Both the position numbers and the translations under genes were made by a program. Shown piece by piece: positions 26,176 to 37,700 of a stretch of 64,000 nucleotides of DNA (its first letter is position 1; each line of letters opens with the position of its first letter). The notes beneath the pieces are model-generated. The model had not been told where the DNA came from, did no database searches, and worked only from the letters and a program-made list of their open reading frames with translations. The stretch is from Micavibrio sp. (GTDB taxonomy: Bacteria; Pseudomonadota; Alphaproteobacteria; Micavibrionales; UBA2020): the NCBI GenBank assembly GCA_028283745.1, contig JAPWJZ010000008.1, forward strand, positions 310,001-374,000, written 5' to 3'.

Positions 26176-26700
26176 TTAATCCTGTCGCTTTTCGCCTGTC
26201 GCGCCGGTGCCTGCATCGCGCGGCAGGCTGAAACGGCGCAGCAGGAACACCAGGTAAAACGCCATCACCACCCCTGCGGTCACGACAATCGTATGCAGGC
26301 TGTCCGCGCGGATGACCTTGCCGCCGCCAATATTCGCATCAATCACCAGATCATCAATCGCCATGGCGAACAGCCCGGCCAGCAGGCCCATCATGCTGAC
26401 ATCATTGCGCAGGCGCTGCATGGTGGCGGCAGCGCGCGCCGGCGCCAGCCAGTAGTCCCGGTTGGGAATGCTCAGCAGGCGGGGCGGCGTTTTGGAGACA
26501 AGCCAGCCCGCCGCATAAAAAAGCCCGCTTAAAAAAACCACGAAACCCATGTGAAAGCCTGCGAAGTGCGACAGCGGCATAAACCCGTTCGCCTCGCCGC
26601 CCGCGGAAAAATGCGTCGCCATGACATCCGGCAGCATCGAATAGCTGTGCAATAGCTGAAAAGCCGCGAGGATATAAAGCATGAGATAGAAAATAACCAT
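26176..26700 (-). CDS. DUF1648 domain membrane protein
   Basis: 174 residues, four hydrophobic segments. The N-terminal block LPDVMATHFSAGGEANGF matches the DUF1648 motif (LPxxVPxHFxxxGxxxGW). These are uncharacterised inner-membrane proteins, some linked to SdpI-type immunity. It stops a few bases from the convergent redoxin gene. No SdpC-like toxin gene is visible, so function is unknown. Confidence 0.68.
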   Translation of the reverse strand: MVIFYLMLYILAAFQLLHSYSMLPDVMATHFSAGGEANGFMPLSHFAGFHMGFVVFLSGLFYAAGWLVSKTPPRLLSIPNRDYWLAPARAAATMQRLRNDVSMMGLLAGLFAMAIDDLVIDANIGGGKVIRADSLHTIVVTAGVVMAFYLVFLLRRFSLPRDAGTGATGEKRQD

Positions 26701-26762
26701 GAGGCTATTATCCCGCCGTTTGCCGTTTTTTCAAACGACTATTCAATAGGTCTTTAACAAAG

Positions 26763-26796
26763 AAAAACCCCCGCTGTTTCCGGCGGGGGTTTTTTG
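26763..26796 (-). terminator. Bidirectional terminator downstream of tpsB
   Basis: AAAAACCCCCGC/GCGGGGGTTTTT inverted repeat with an 8-base loop, 22 bases beyond the tpsB stop. Runs of A and T on both sides let it work in either direction. Confidence 0.85.
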
Positions 26797-26817
26797 TATC
26801 GGTATAAGAAGGCGTCT

Positions 26818-28518
26818 TTAGAACTTGCCCGTCAGCGTGCCGAACAGGCGCGGGCTGTTGTCGTTCTCGGTTTCGACTTCGCGGGTCAGCGGCACGGCGA
26901 ATTCGAAGGTGCCGGCAAGGTGCGCGTTGACGTTCACGCGGGCGCCCGCGCCAGCGGAGGCCAGCGAACGCTGGCGGTCGCTGGCGGAAGCGTTATCCGT
27001 ATCCCAGACTTTGCCGATGTCATAGAAGCTGTACAGCTGCCAGAAGTCGACGGGGGCCTGCACGGGGTTGTTCATGCGCAGCTCGAAGCGGCCGGCAAGG
27101 CCGTTTTCGCCGGTGATTTCCGAGTTGTCGTAGGCGCTGCCGTAGTTCATGCCGCCGACGCCGAATTCTTCGGACGCAAGCAGCGTATCGGCGGAAAGCT
27201 GGCCGTTGGCGGCAAGATAGGCTTCAAACTTTTCCGTCAGGCGCTGGGTGCGGGAAATTTCCGCCGTGCCCTTGAAGAACTTGGGGTCGCCAAGCGCGCG
27301 GGTCAGGTTGTCGTCACCCTTGCTGCTGGCGTTCATCATGTCGAGGCCCTTGCTCAGCTCCGCCGTGAAGTTGTTGACGCCGAGGAACTTGTCCGCGAAC
27401 TGGTAGGTGCCGTTCAGGCGCAGTACGCGCAGGCGGTCTTCCGTCGGGCCAAGGCCAAGGTTGTCGTTGCGGTGCGTATCAAGGTAGTTGAAGCGGACGC
27501 CGGCATAAAGGTTGGTATTGCGCGAGCGGATGAAGGGATGCGACAGCTCGAGGTTGACGGCTTTCGCAATGCCATCCACTTCGAACGGCGTCAGCGTGAA
27601 GCCGGGGTGGGTGGACGTAAAGCTCACGCCCGCCGTCAGCTTGGTGCCTTCATGGTTGATGGGCTGCTGCCACGTAATGCCGTAGAACGACAGTTCACGG
27701 TCGGGCGAGCCGTCGGGCGCGGTCACGACCTGGAAGTTCACGCCGTCATAATAGCCGGTCAGGTTGTTCAGGCGCGCGCCCACGTTCATTTGCAGCGGGC
27801 CAAGGTAGCGGGAACCGCGGTTATCCAGCTGGAAGAACGCGTCATAGGCCTTTTGTTCCACGATTAGCGTCACGTCCGATGCGCCGGGTGTGCGGGGGCT
27901 GGGCGACAGCACCGCGCGGGCCTGCACGCCGGCAAGGTCGTTCATGAGCAGCAGGTAACGCTCGAGCGTTTTGGAGTTCAGCGGTTTCGCGGCGCGAATT
28001 TTCTCAGCAAAACCGTCCAGGAAGGCAATGTTGCGCTGGGTGGAGCCCTGAATGGTCACCTGGTCAACGAAGCCCTCGACAACCTGCAGGCGCACGGTGC
28101 CGTTATCAATCGTCTGCGGCGGTACGACGACTTGGGTCAAAATGTAGCCTTCGTTGCGGTACTTCGCGGTCAGGCGGTCGGCAAGGCCGTAAACATCCGC
28201 AAGGCTCACGGTTTTGCCAACCATGTCGCCGTACAGCGCTTCAACCTGCGCGGGCTGGTACACTGTCTGGCCGTCAATTTTGACGCTCTTGAGCGTGAAC
28301 TTGATTTTCTCTGCGCCCTTCGGTGCGGCGATGCTGCCGCTGGCGGCTGAAACCTGCCCGGTTACCTGTGCCTGCGGGCCCATTTGCAGCGGGGCAATCT
28401 GCCCGCCTGCGCGTGATGCTTCCGCCGAGCTTGGCAGGTTTTGCGCGTGGGCAATGTTTGCGCCCAGCAGCAGGGCGATGGTCGCCGTGGAAATAATCAG
28501 TTTCGAGAAAATCTTCAT
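26818..28518 (-). CDS. Two-partner secretion outer-membrane transporter (TpsB; ShlB/FhaC/HecB family)
   Basis: 566 residues from the ATG at 28518; a longer frame lacks a start signal. A signal peptide ends at AHA-Q (about residue 26). A POTRA-type domain with FTLKSVKIDG, Q-rich VEALYGDMVGK, and RNEGYILTQVVVPPQTI precedes the C-terminal 16-strand Omp85-type barrel, which includes the hallmark LDNRGSRYLGP and closes with an aromatic-ended strand (LTGKF). It exports the TpsA exoprotein encoded immediately upstream on the same strand. The gene order tpsA then tpsB, with a hairpin in the 237-base gap, suggests lower transporter than substrate expression. Confidence 0.9.
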   Translation of the reverse strand: MKIFSKLIISTATIALLLGANIAHAQNLPSSAEASRAGGQIAPLQMGPQAQVTGQVSAASGSIAAPKGAEKIKFTLKSVKIDGQTVYQPAQVEALYGDMVGKTVSLADVYGLADRLTAKYRNEGYILTQVVVPPQTIDNGTVRLQVVEGFVDQVTIQGSTQRNIAFLDGFAEKIRAAKPLNSKTLERYLLLMNDLAGVQARAVLSPSPRTPGASDVTLIVEQKAYDAFFQLDNRGSRYLGPLQMNVGARLNNLTGYYDGVNFQVVTAPDGSPDRELSFYGITWQQPINHEGTKLTAGVSFTSTHPGFTLTPFEVDGIAKAVNLELSHPFIRSRNTNLYAGVRFNYLDTHRNDNLGLGPTEDRLRVLRLNGTYQFADKFLGVNNFTAELSKGLDMMNASSKGDDNLTRALGDPKFFKGTAEISRTQRLTEKFEAYLAANGQLSADTLLASEEFGVGGMNYGSAYDNSEITGENGLAGRFELRMNNPVQAPVDFWQLYSFYDIGKVWDTDNASASDRQRSLASAGAGARVNVNAHLAGTFEFAVPLTREVETENDNSPRLFGTLTGKF

Positions 28519-28690
28519 ACGAATGTCGCCCTTATATATGCCCTTGCAGGCTTGCCGGTATCTAATGTCGTGTTGCCGGATGTTGCTTCCGGTTATAGCG
28601 GCCATGCCGCCGGAATACAGAATCTTGGCTCAGTATAATTAAAAGCCCAATTTATTCAAATGCTTGATGCATGACTTGAAAGCGGCGCAA

Positions 28691-28731
28691 AGAAAACCCC
28701 CCGTTGCGTGGTTTTTTTGCAACGGGGGGTT
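28691..28731 (-). terminator. Hairpin terminator/attenuator between tpsA and tpsB
   Basis: A 13-bp perfect stem (AACCCCCCGTTGC/GCAACGGGGGGTT) with an 11-base loop and a minus-strand U-run lies 24 bases after the tpsA stop and ahead of tpsB. Confidence 0.8.
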
Positions 28732-28754
28732 ATCAATAAAGCAGTAGTTATGTC

Positions 28755-31700
28755 TTATTTGCAGGCCGCTTGCGCGCTGATGATAGACGTGGGGTCATCG
28801 CTCAGGTCAATGGTGACGTTACCGCCGCCCATCGCGCCCCAGCATGCGCCCTGGTGGATCGGGCCGCTGGCAATCGGGTTGTCGTTACCGGCTGCGGGCA
28901 TGATGCCAGCCAGCTCGGCGACCGTGAAAGCGTGGTCGTTGTTGCCGCCTTGCGTATCGCCGCCGGCTGCCGGGGCGATGTTGGCAAGGTCCTGCAGGCT
29001 GAAGAAGTGCTCACCCGCGGGGATTGCGCCGATATGGGGCAGGCCCAGCACGGTCACGCTGGCTTTGCGAGAGCCATAGTTACGGCCAAGAATTTTTTGC
29101 AGGATGCGGTTGTCATCAAGGTCCGCATAACCGGCAAAGATCAGGCCGAGCGAGTTGTCATCGCGATAGTCGTGGATTTTCGCGTTGATGGCGAGAACCT
29201 GCTCCGGCGTCATCAGGCCGCCCGGTACGCCATCCCACGTCGCCAGCGTCCCGTCGATGATCGTCGGGGTGCCGGGGGCGAAGAAGGCGCCGTTTTCAAG
29301 GTCAACGTAGTAGGTTTTCTGACCAGAGAAGACGGTGTGGCCCAGCGACGGTGCGTTATCAAGGTCGCTCATGTCGAAGCTGCCGTTTTCAGCCGCAAGA
29401 CGCAGGCTGGCGTTGCGCCATTCACCTTCCTGGCCGCCTTCAACGAGGGCGTTGACCTTGTCGGTATTCACCGGGTTGTTATAGCCCGGGAAGTAAGCGA
29501 CGGACGGGGAGAAGATGATAGCGGTGTCGCCACCGGTGAAGACGTTGCCAACGGGGGTATCGGTGTTGGTTGCGTCATCATGCACCAGCGTCACGTGCGT
29601 CAGGTCAATGTCGCCGCTGCCGATGCGCATGCCGACGGTGTTGTCGGTGAAGTGGTTGCTGTCGATGTCAACGTAACCGTTGTTGAAGGCGGTGGCGTTA
29701 AGACCGGTCGTGTTGTTGTTGATGGTGTTGTCGCTGACAATCACGTTGCTGACGCCGCTGAAGTCGCCGGATGCGCCGGTGGCTTCATCGTAATTGCCGT
29801 TATTGTCGTTGTCGCCAAGGCGGATGCCGGTGGTGTCGGTGCCTTCCGCAAGGCGCGCCGCTTGCGGCTGGCCCTCGGTCGGTGCGGCCGTTGTGACATT
29901 GCCGGTCAGCGTGTTGCCGGCAATGATGATCATGCCGTTGCCGGCAAACGGGTCAGCGCCCTTGACGCTGCGCTGCGCCTGCTCGCCGCCGTCTTCGCCC
30001 GTGCCTTCATCCGTCGCCGGCTGGGTGCCTGTGCTGTAGGCAACCTGGATGCCGTCATCGCCATAATTTTTCACGGTATTGGCGAGGATGTGGATGCTGT
30101 CCGTGTGCGATGCCTGAATGCCGTCGTTGGCGACGTTTTTCACGTGGTTGTCGTACACGAGGACATTGGCGGAGCCGTCAACTTCGATGCCGTTCTGGCC
30201 GGCGCCGTTCACGTTGTTGGACAGGGCGGTTGCGCCGTCGCTGTTCCAGATGGTGATGCCGTTGACGAAGCTGTCGCGAACGCGGTTGTAGGCGATGTTC
30301 AGTGCATCGACCGCGCTTGCAAAGATGCCGTCTTTGCCGGCGTTCTTCACGTGGTTGTCGATGACACCGACCGAGCTGCCGCCATCAATGGCGATGCCGT
30401 TGCTGTCAACATTGCGCACATGGTTGCCGATGATGGTGAGGTCATCGGTGCCGGATGCCGCGATGCCGTCATTGCCGGCCTGCGCAACATGGTTGCCTGC
30501 AACCCAGATGTCGCTGCCGCCCGCCAGTTTGATGCCGTCATTGCCGGTGTTCTTGACGCGGTTGTCGTCAACATCAGCAGTGACAACGTTTTTAAGCACG
30601 ATGCCGTTTTTGCCAGCGCCGAGGTTGCCGTTGGCAGCCGTGGTGGTGATGTCAAAGCCGATATCGAGGCTGCCATTGTCAAGCGTCAGGTGCGGGGTGG
30701 CGGTGGCGTTGCCGCCGGTGATGACGTTGTTGGTGACAGTGGCGCCAGTGCCGTTCTTGACGAGGATGCCGTTGCGGCCCGCGCCGTAGTTGGTGCCATT
30801 ACCTTCGCTGCTGACCAGCGCCTGCGGCTGCATGCCGCCTTCCTCGCCGCCGTCAATGACGGTGCCGAAGAGGTTGATGGCAAGGTTGCCGCCGGCGATC
30901 AGGTTGCCGTCGATGTAGCTGACATCGCTGTTGGCAACGTGAATGCCGTCGCGGCCCGCGCCGTAGGCGCTGCTGCTCTGGCCTTCATCCTGGCCTTCAC
31001 CTTCGTTGCTGCCTTCAATGTCGTTTGCGGCAAAGAGGGGCTGCGGGCTGGTCAGGCTGACCGTGCCTGCAATGATGGCGTTGTTGGTGATGTCAACATT
31101 GCCGCTGTTGCCGACGTTGATGCCGTCGCGGTGCGCGCCGTAACCGTCGTTAAGGCCTGCAACCACGTTGAGGGTGATGGTGGAACCATCGCTCTTGCGC
31201 AGGTGAATGCCGTCGCGGCCCGCTTCATGCAGCAGGTTGAGGACGATGTTGGCGTCTGCGCTGTTGGCAACGCTGATGCCGTCCTGGCCGGTCGTGTCGA
31301 CATAGTTGCCGATGATGGACAGGTTCGATGCGCCATCCGCAGCGATGCCGTCCACGCCCGCGTTGCGGACAAGGTTAAGGCCGACGCCGTTGGTGCCGGA
31401 AACGCCGTGCAGGTAAATGCCGTCAAGTGCCGTCTTGTTCACGTTGTTGCCGGTAACGGTGGCATCGCTGCCGCCATCCACATCAATGCCGTGGTAGTTC
31501 TGGGCATCTTTAATGGTGTTGCCGGTAACGGCGCTGCCGTTTGCGCCGCCGACATAGATGCCGGTGCGGGTCACGTGGCGGATATCGTTGCCGGAAACGG
31601 TAACATCATCGCTGCCGTCGGCAACGCGAATGCCATCCCAGCCGGCTTTCTTGATGGTGTTGCCGGAAAGGGTTGCGCCGTCGGTGTTCAGCAGTTCGAT

Positions 31701-34700
31701 ACCGGAAAGGCCGGTGTTCTTGATGACGTTGCCGGCGGCGGTGTTGACGAAACCGTCAACGCTGCCGACGTTGTGGATAAAGATGCCGTCAAGGTTGGTG
31801 CCGTCAATGTGGTTGATGGTGACGCTGGTATTGGTGCCGCCGTCAATATCAATGCCGTCGTAACCTTGCGCGCCGGTGATGGTATTGTCGCTGACGGCGC
31901 TGCCGTTCGCGCCGCCAACATACACGCCGCTGCGGGTCGCCTGGCTGACATCGTTTTTGTGGATGGTGACGTTGTCGCTGCCGTCGGCAACGCGGATGCC
32001 GTCGGCGCCTGCGCCAACGACCGTGTTGCTGTCGATAAGCGCATCATCGCTGCCCAGCAGCTGGATGCCGTTGGAGCCGATAAAGCCGTTCAGGCCGACT
32101 TTGTTGCCGCGGATGGTGAGCGCGGCGGTCGACAGGGCGTTGATGCCGTTGCCGTTAACATTGTCAACCGTGTTGCCGGTTACTGCGTTGGTGCCGCCAG
32201 TGCCGTGGATGATGATGCCGTCAAGGTTCGCGCCATCAATCGTGTTGGCGCTGACGGTGGCGTTGCTGCCGCCGTCAACATCAACGCCGTAGTAGCCTTC
32301 GGCATTGGTGATGGTGTTTTTAGCGGTGGTGGAACCTGCAACGTTGCCAAGGTAGACGCCGGTGCGGGCAACATCGGTGATCGTGTTGTTTTTAACGGTC
32401 ACGTCGCTGCCGCCAGCCACGCGCACGCCATCCCAGCCGGTGCTGGTGATGGTGTTTGCATTGGCTTCAGTGCCGCCGATGGTGGCGTTGCTGCTGTCCG
32501 TCAGCTGAATGCCGCTGCCTTTGTTGCCGGTGCTGGAAACGGTATTGGCAATGTCGTTGCGCTGGATTTTGGCGTTGTCGGAGGTGGTGACATAAATGCC
32601 ATCGCCCGTCACGCCGCCATCAAGGCCGATTTTGTTGTCATCGACCTTCACGCCGTTGCTGCCGGCAATGTTGATGCCGTCCGCCGCCGAGATGTTGATG
32701 GTGTTGCCGCTGGCCGACAGCATGCCGCCGGTGGCTTTAACGCCGGCGCCGCCGGTGTTGCGGATGGTGTTGCCGTCAACCGTCGCGTTGGTCACGCCGG
32801 AAGCCGAGGTGTTGATTGGCATGCCGATGCTAACGCCATCGCCGGTCGCGTTGGTGATGGTGTTGCCGTTGACCGTCACATCATCCGACGCCTCGACCGC
32901 AACGCCGCTGCCGAAGGCGGTGTAGCTGCTGAATTCTTTGCCAACGTTGCTGATGGTGTTGGAAAGCACCTGCAGGCCGTTTGCGAATTCGGCATAAACG
33001 CCAAGGCGTTTTGCGCCGTCGATGGTGTTGTTGGAAAGGGTGGCATCGGACGTGCCGATCACCGCAATGCCGGAAGCGCCGTTGGCGTTCGTCAGCTTGT
33101 TGCTGCTGACGGTTGCATGGTCGCCCTGCTGCAGGTTGATGTTATCCCAGCCGCTGCCGTCAACGCTGTTGTTGGCAATGGTGTTGTTGCTGCCGCCGTT
33201 GACCTGGATGCCGTTGCCGCCGGAGTTGGTGACGGTGTTGCCGCCGTCATTGGACTGGTGGCCCGCAACCGTATCAACATTTTTGCCGATGGTGACGTTG
33301 CTGCTGCCTTCAACCAAAATACCGGTGCCGGACTGGTCAACGCTGTTGTTGGCGATGCCGGTGGTGCCGGTCAGGCCGCTGGCGTAAATGCCGAACGCGC
33401 CGCCGGTAATGGTGTTGGCGGCAATTTTAATGCCGTCGGTGCTGACGGCGCCAATGCCGCCTGCGGTGTTGCCGGTCAGCGTGTTGCCTTTTACGGTGTT
33501 ACCCGTGCCGCCGCGGACTTTCACGCCGAAACCGGTGGAGCCGGTCACGGTGTTTTTATCGCCTGCGCTGTTGCCGCCGACGGTGACGTTGCTGTCGCCA
33601 TCAACGAAGATGCCGTTTGCGCCAGCACCGGTAACCGTATTGCCCGCAATGGTGGAACCGTCGCTGGGGTCAAGGTAAATGCCGTTTGCGGCGGTATTGG
33701 CAACGGTGTTGCCGTTAATGGTGGACGCGCCGGAGTTCATAACCGAAACGCCATTGTTGCCAATGGAACCGGCGGCACCGTTCGTGCCGATGAAGTTGCC
33801 CTTCACGGTCGCGGCGGAACCGCTGCCGTTGATGGCGATGCCGTCATGCGCGACGTTATCAATGATGTTGCCGGTCAGGGTGGGGTTTTGCGCATTGTCG
33901 GTCACGTAAATGCCGTCATGCTGCACAACGCCGTCAACCGTGTTGCCTTTCACCGTCAGCGAACCGGTGGTACCGCCAAGGTACATGCCGTATTGCTGGC
34001 TGTTGTGAACGTCGTTGTTTTTGATGGTAATGTCGCTGCTTTGCGCGCCGTTGGACTGGTTGATGACAACCGCGATGCCCGAAGCGCCTTTGGTATCAAA
34101 GATGTGGTTGCCGGCAATGGTCGTGCCAGCGCTTTGCTGCACGTTAATGCCATCCCACGCCGCGTTTTTCACGGTGTTGCCGGAGATGCTGGCGTTGGAG
34201 GTGCCTGCAACTTCGATGCCGTCGTGGTCCTGGCCGGCCGACGTGCCGTCAACGGTGTTTTTGGAAATATCAACCGTGCCGGTCACATTGTCGACATCAA
34301 TGCCGTCATCGCCCGAGCTGGTGATGGTGTTGTTGGCGATAGTGACGTTGGAAACGCCGCCCGCGTACACGCCGTCAATGCTTGCGCCGGTAATGGTGTT
34401 GCCGTCTTTCGCTTTGGCGCCGCCGATGGTGGTGTTATCGGACGAACCGTTCTGGACGTAAACGCCGTATTCGCCGCCGGTCAGGGTGTTGCCCGCAATG
34501 ACGGTGCCGTCGCTGCTGCCGCCCCATTCGTTGGTCACGTATACGCCGTAGGTAGATGCATCGGTGACATCGTTGCCGGTGATTTTGGCGTTGTCGCTGT
34601 TGCCAACCCAAACGCCGCGCAGAACGTCGGAGATGTGGTTGCCGGTGAGTGTCGCGCCGTCGCTGGAGGCGATGCCGATGCCGGAGCCTTTAACGCCGCT

Positions 34701-37700
34701 GATGGTGTTGTTGGTGGCGGTAAGGCCGCTGGAATTGAAGGTGCGGATACCGTCGATCTGGGTGTTGCTGATGACGTTGTTGCTGACGGTAATGCCGTTG
34801 CTGCCATCCAGGCGGATGCCGGAGTCAGTCGAAACGCCCTGGCCGTCGATGGTGTTTTTCGTGCCGGTGCCGATGAACGATTGCGAAACGCCGCTCAGTT
34901 CAATGCCGGAAAGCCCGGAAGCGGTGATGGTGTTGTTATCCACGTTCAGGCCGGTGCCGCCGTTGAGGAAGATGCCGTTTACGCCAGCGCCGGTGATGGT
35001 GTTGCCGGAAATGCTGTAGCCGGAAGCATTCGTGAGGTTGATGCCGTTGCCAGCGACGCCCGCGATCTGGTTGCCGGTGGTGCTGCCCGCGGTAAGGCCG
35101 GTGGCGTTAACGCCGTCGCCCTTCACGTTGCCGCCATTCAGGCCGATGAAGTTGCCGGAAATGGTCATGTTCGCGGTGCCGTCGCCGACGATGCCGCTGA
35201 GGGCGGTGCCGTCGATGTGGTTGCCGGAAATGGTATTGGCGCCGGTGGCGTCATAAAGGCGGATGCCGCTGCCGTCGGAATTGACGACGGTGTTGTCATG
35301 GATGTTGTAGTTTGCGCCGAAGTCGGTCGAAATGCCGCCGTAGCCGGCCATGTGCGTGTCAACCGCCCAGTTGCCGGAAACCTGCAGGCCGTCGGTGCTG
35401 CGGGCATAAATGCCGACGCGCGTGACGTTGGAAACCGAGTTGTTGGTGATGCTGTCGCCGGTCACCAGTGTGCTGTCGCTGGAGGAAACGACGCGGATGC
35501 CGTCCCATGCCGTGTTGTCGACGTAGCTTGCGTTGACGGACGTATCGGCGCTGTCGATGACGTTAATGCCGCTGCCGTTGTTGTCGGAGGTTGATTTGGT
35601 GTCATAGACGTTGTTGTGGTCAAGGTGCGAACCGGCGGAAGCGGTGACTTTAATGCCGTCGCCGTTGGTGGTGGCGCTGCCGTGGCTGCCGGTGTTGGTT
35701 TTGGTCAGGTGCGCAAGGCCGGTGTAAAGCGGGTCGGTCGAGGTATCAAAGGTGCCGGCAAGGCTGGTGCCGGTCACAAAGTTCTGGACCAGGGTCGCGC
35801 CCGCGCTGTTGGTTACGCTGATGCCCGTGCTGCCCGAACCGGTGCCGACGGTGGCTGTCGGCGCGGTGGGGGTGTACAGGTACAGGTTGCCTGCGGAAAC
35901 CATGTTGTTGTCCAGCGTCACGCCATTGCTGCCGGAAACGTTGATGCCGACGCCCTTCGCGCCGATTGCATCTGCGCTGATGGCATCGGGCGCGCCGGCG
36001 GAGCCGACGGTGCTGCCCGCGATAACCGCGTTCTGCAGAATTTTCGCGCCCGCGCTGTTGGAAACGGCAATGCCGTCTTCGCCCGCGCCTGCGCCGGTGC
36101 CGTTGGCGGCAACGACGTTGTTGTAAACGGTCAGGCCTTCGGCATGGTCAATGCGAATGCCGTCTTTACCCGCGTGCTGGATGGCGTTGATGTCAACGGT
36201 GGTGATACCGGTGGTGTTTTTAATGTTGATCGCATCGTCCGCGTTGTTGTTAAGGGCGTTCAGCGTGACGGCAACGTTTTTGCCGCCGTCAACGTCAATG
36301 CCGTCGCCGGTGGTGCCTGTGACGATGTTGTTGGTGATGGTCAGGCCATTGGCGTTCAGCGCCTTGATGGTCGCCGTGGTTTCAAAGCCGTGCAGCGTCA
36401 CGTTGTTGCCGGTCACGTTGAAGGCGTAATCGGTGCCGCCAACGGTGGAACCCGCAGGGCGGGGCTGGCCGGTGGTGATGCTCTGGTTGGTGTTGGAGCC
36501 GTAAATGTCGAGGTTGGCGACATCGACGTTAACGCCGCCCGCGTAGTTGCCCGCGCCGACGGCAAGGGTGTTAAGGCCGGTGCCGCTGTTGCTGATCGCG
36601 TCAATCGCGTTCTGCAGGCTGGCGCCGCTGTTCTGGCGCAGGTTGATGGTGCCCGCAGCAGACGTGTTGATGATGGAGTTCGCTTCGGCCGTGAGCGTGC
36701 CGTCCTGGTCGATGGTGATGTTGCCGCCCGTGGTTTTAACGGAAGAACCGCCGGAAAGGCTGACGTTGCCCTTGGCTTTCAGTTTAACGTCGCCGGAAGT
36801 GGTGATGTCGGCATCGTTCGTGAAGGTCTGGCCTGCGGTGGCTGCAATGGCGGTAATGTCGCCGCCGCCTGCCATGGTAACGTCTGCTTTCCAGTTAATG
36901 TCGTTTGCAGCGTTAATGTTGAGGTCGCCGTTGCCCATGGTGAGCGCGCGGTTGATGTTCACTTGCGCGGAAGACAGCGTCAGGGTGCCGTTGGTGGTGC
37001 CGCTGGCGGTGAAGAAATGCCAGGTGGAAAGGTCAATCGCGCCGTTGCCAAGGCTGTTGAGGCCGGCGGTGATGAGCGCATCCAGAACGACGTTGCCGGT
37101 CCAGTGTTCGTTGCCGTAGCCGCCGGTCTTGGTGCCGACGTCAATATAGTTGGTGGCGCTGATGACAACGTTGGCATTCGCCAGCGACAGTGCAAGGGCC
37201 GCCGCCGAAATAACGTAGTCCTGCAGCCAGCCAGCCGGCACGGAGCCGCTGTTGATGATGGCGAAGGTGGGGTCAAGCGTCAGGTCGCCCATCTGGCCTT
37301 TCACGGCGGAAAGGTCGACGAGGCCGTTATAGCCAAGCGTGCCAAGGCCCGAAACTTCGGCATTGCCGCCGTTGCCGCCATTCGCGCCGCCCGTTGCGGT
37401 CAGCAGGCCTTTGAAGACCATGCCTTGTTCTGCGATCAGGGAAATGTCGCCGCCGTTGCCGGTATCGGTCGCATCCGCGTGAATTTCCGCGGTATCGGCA
37501 ACTTCGACGTCGCTGCCGGTGACTTTAACGCTGCCGCCGCCGGTTTTGCCGCTGGCATCCATTTTACCGGCAACTTTAACCTTGCCGCTGCTGCCGCCCG
37601 AAAGGACAATCTTGCCGCCTTTTTGCGATACACTGTTGACCTGAATAACGCCGGACATGTTGACGACGGTGTCAACCACGCCTTTTGCCGCGTTCGCGCT

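Noticed and set aside
26818-27867. 357-codon plus-strand open frame opposite tpsB
   Set aside because: Shadow of the tpsB coding sequence; no domain or start signal.
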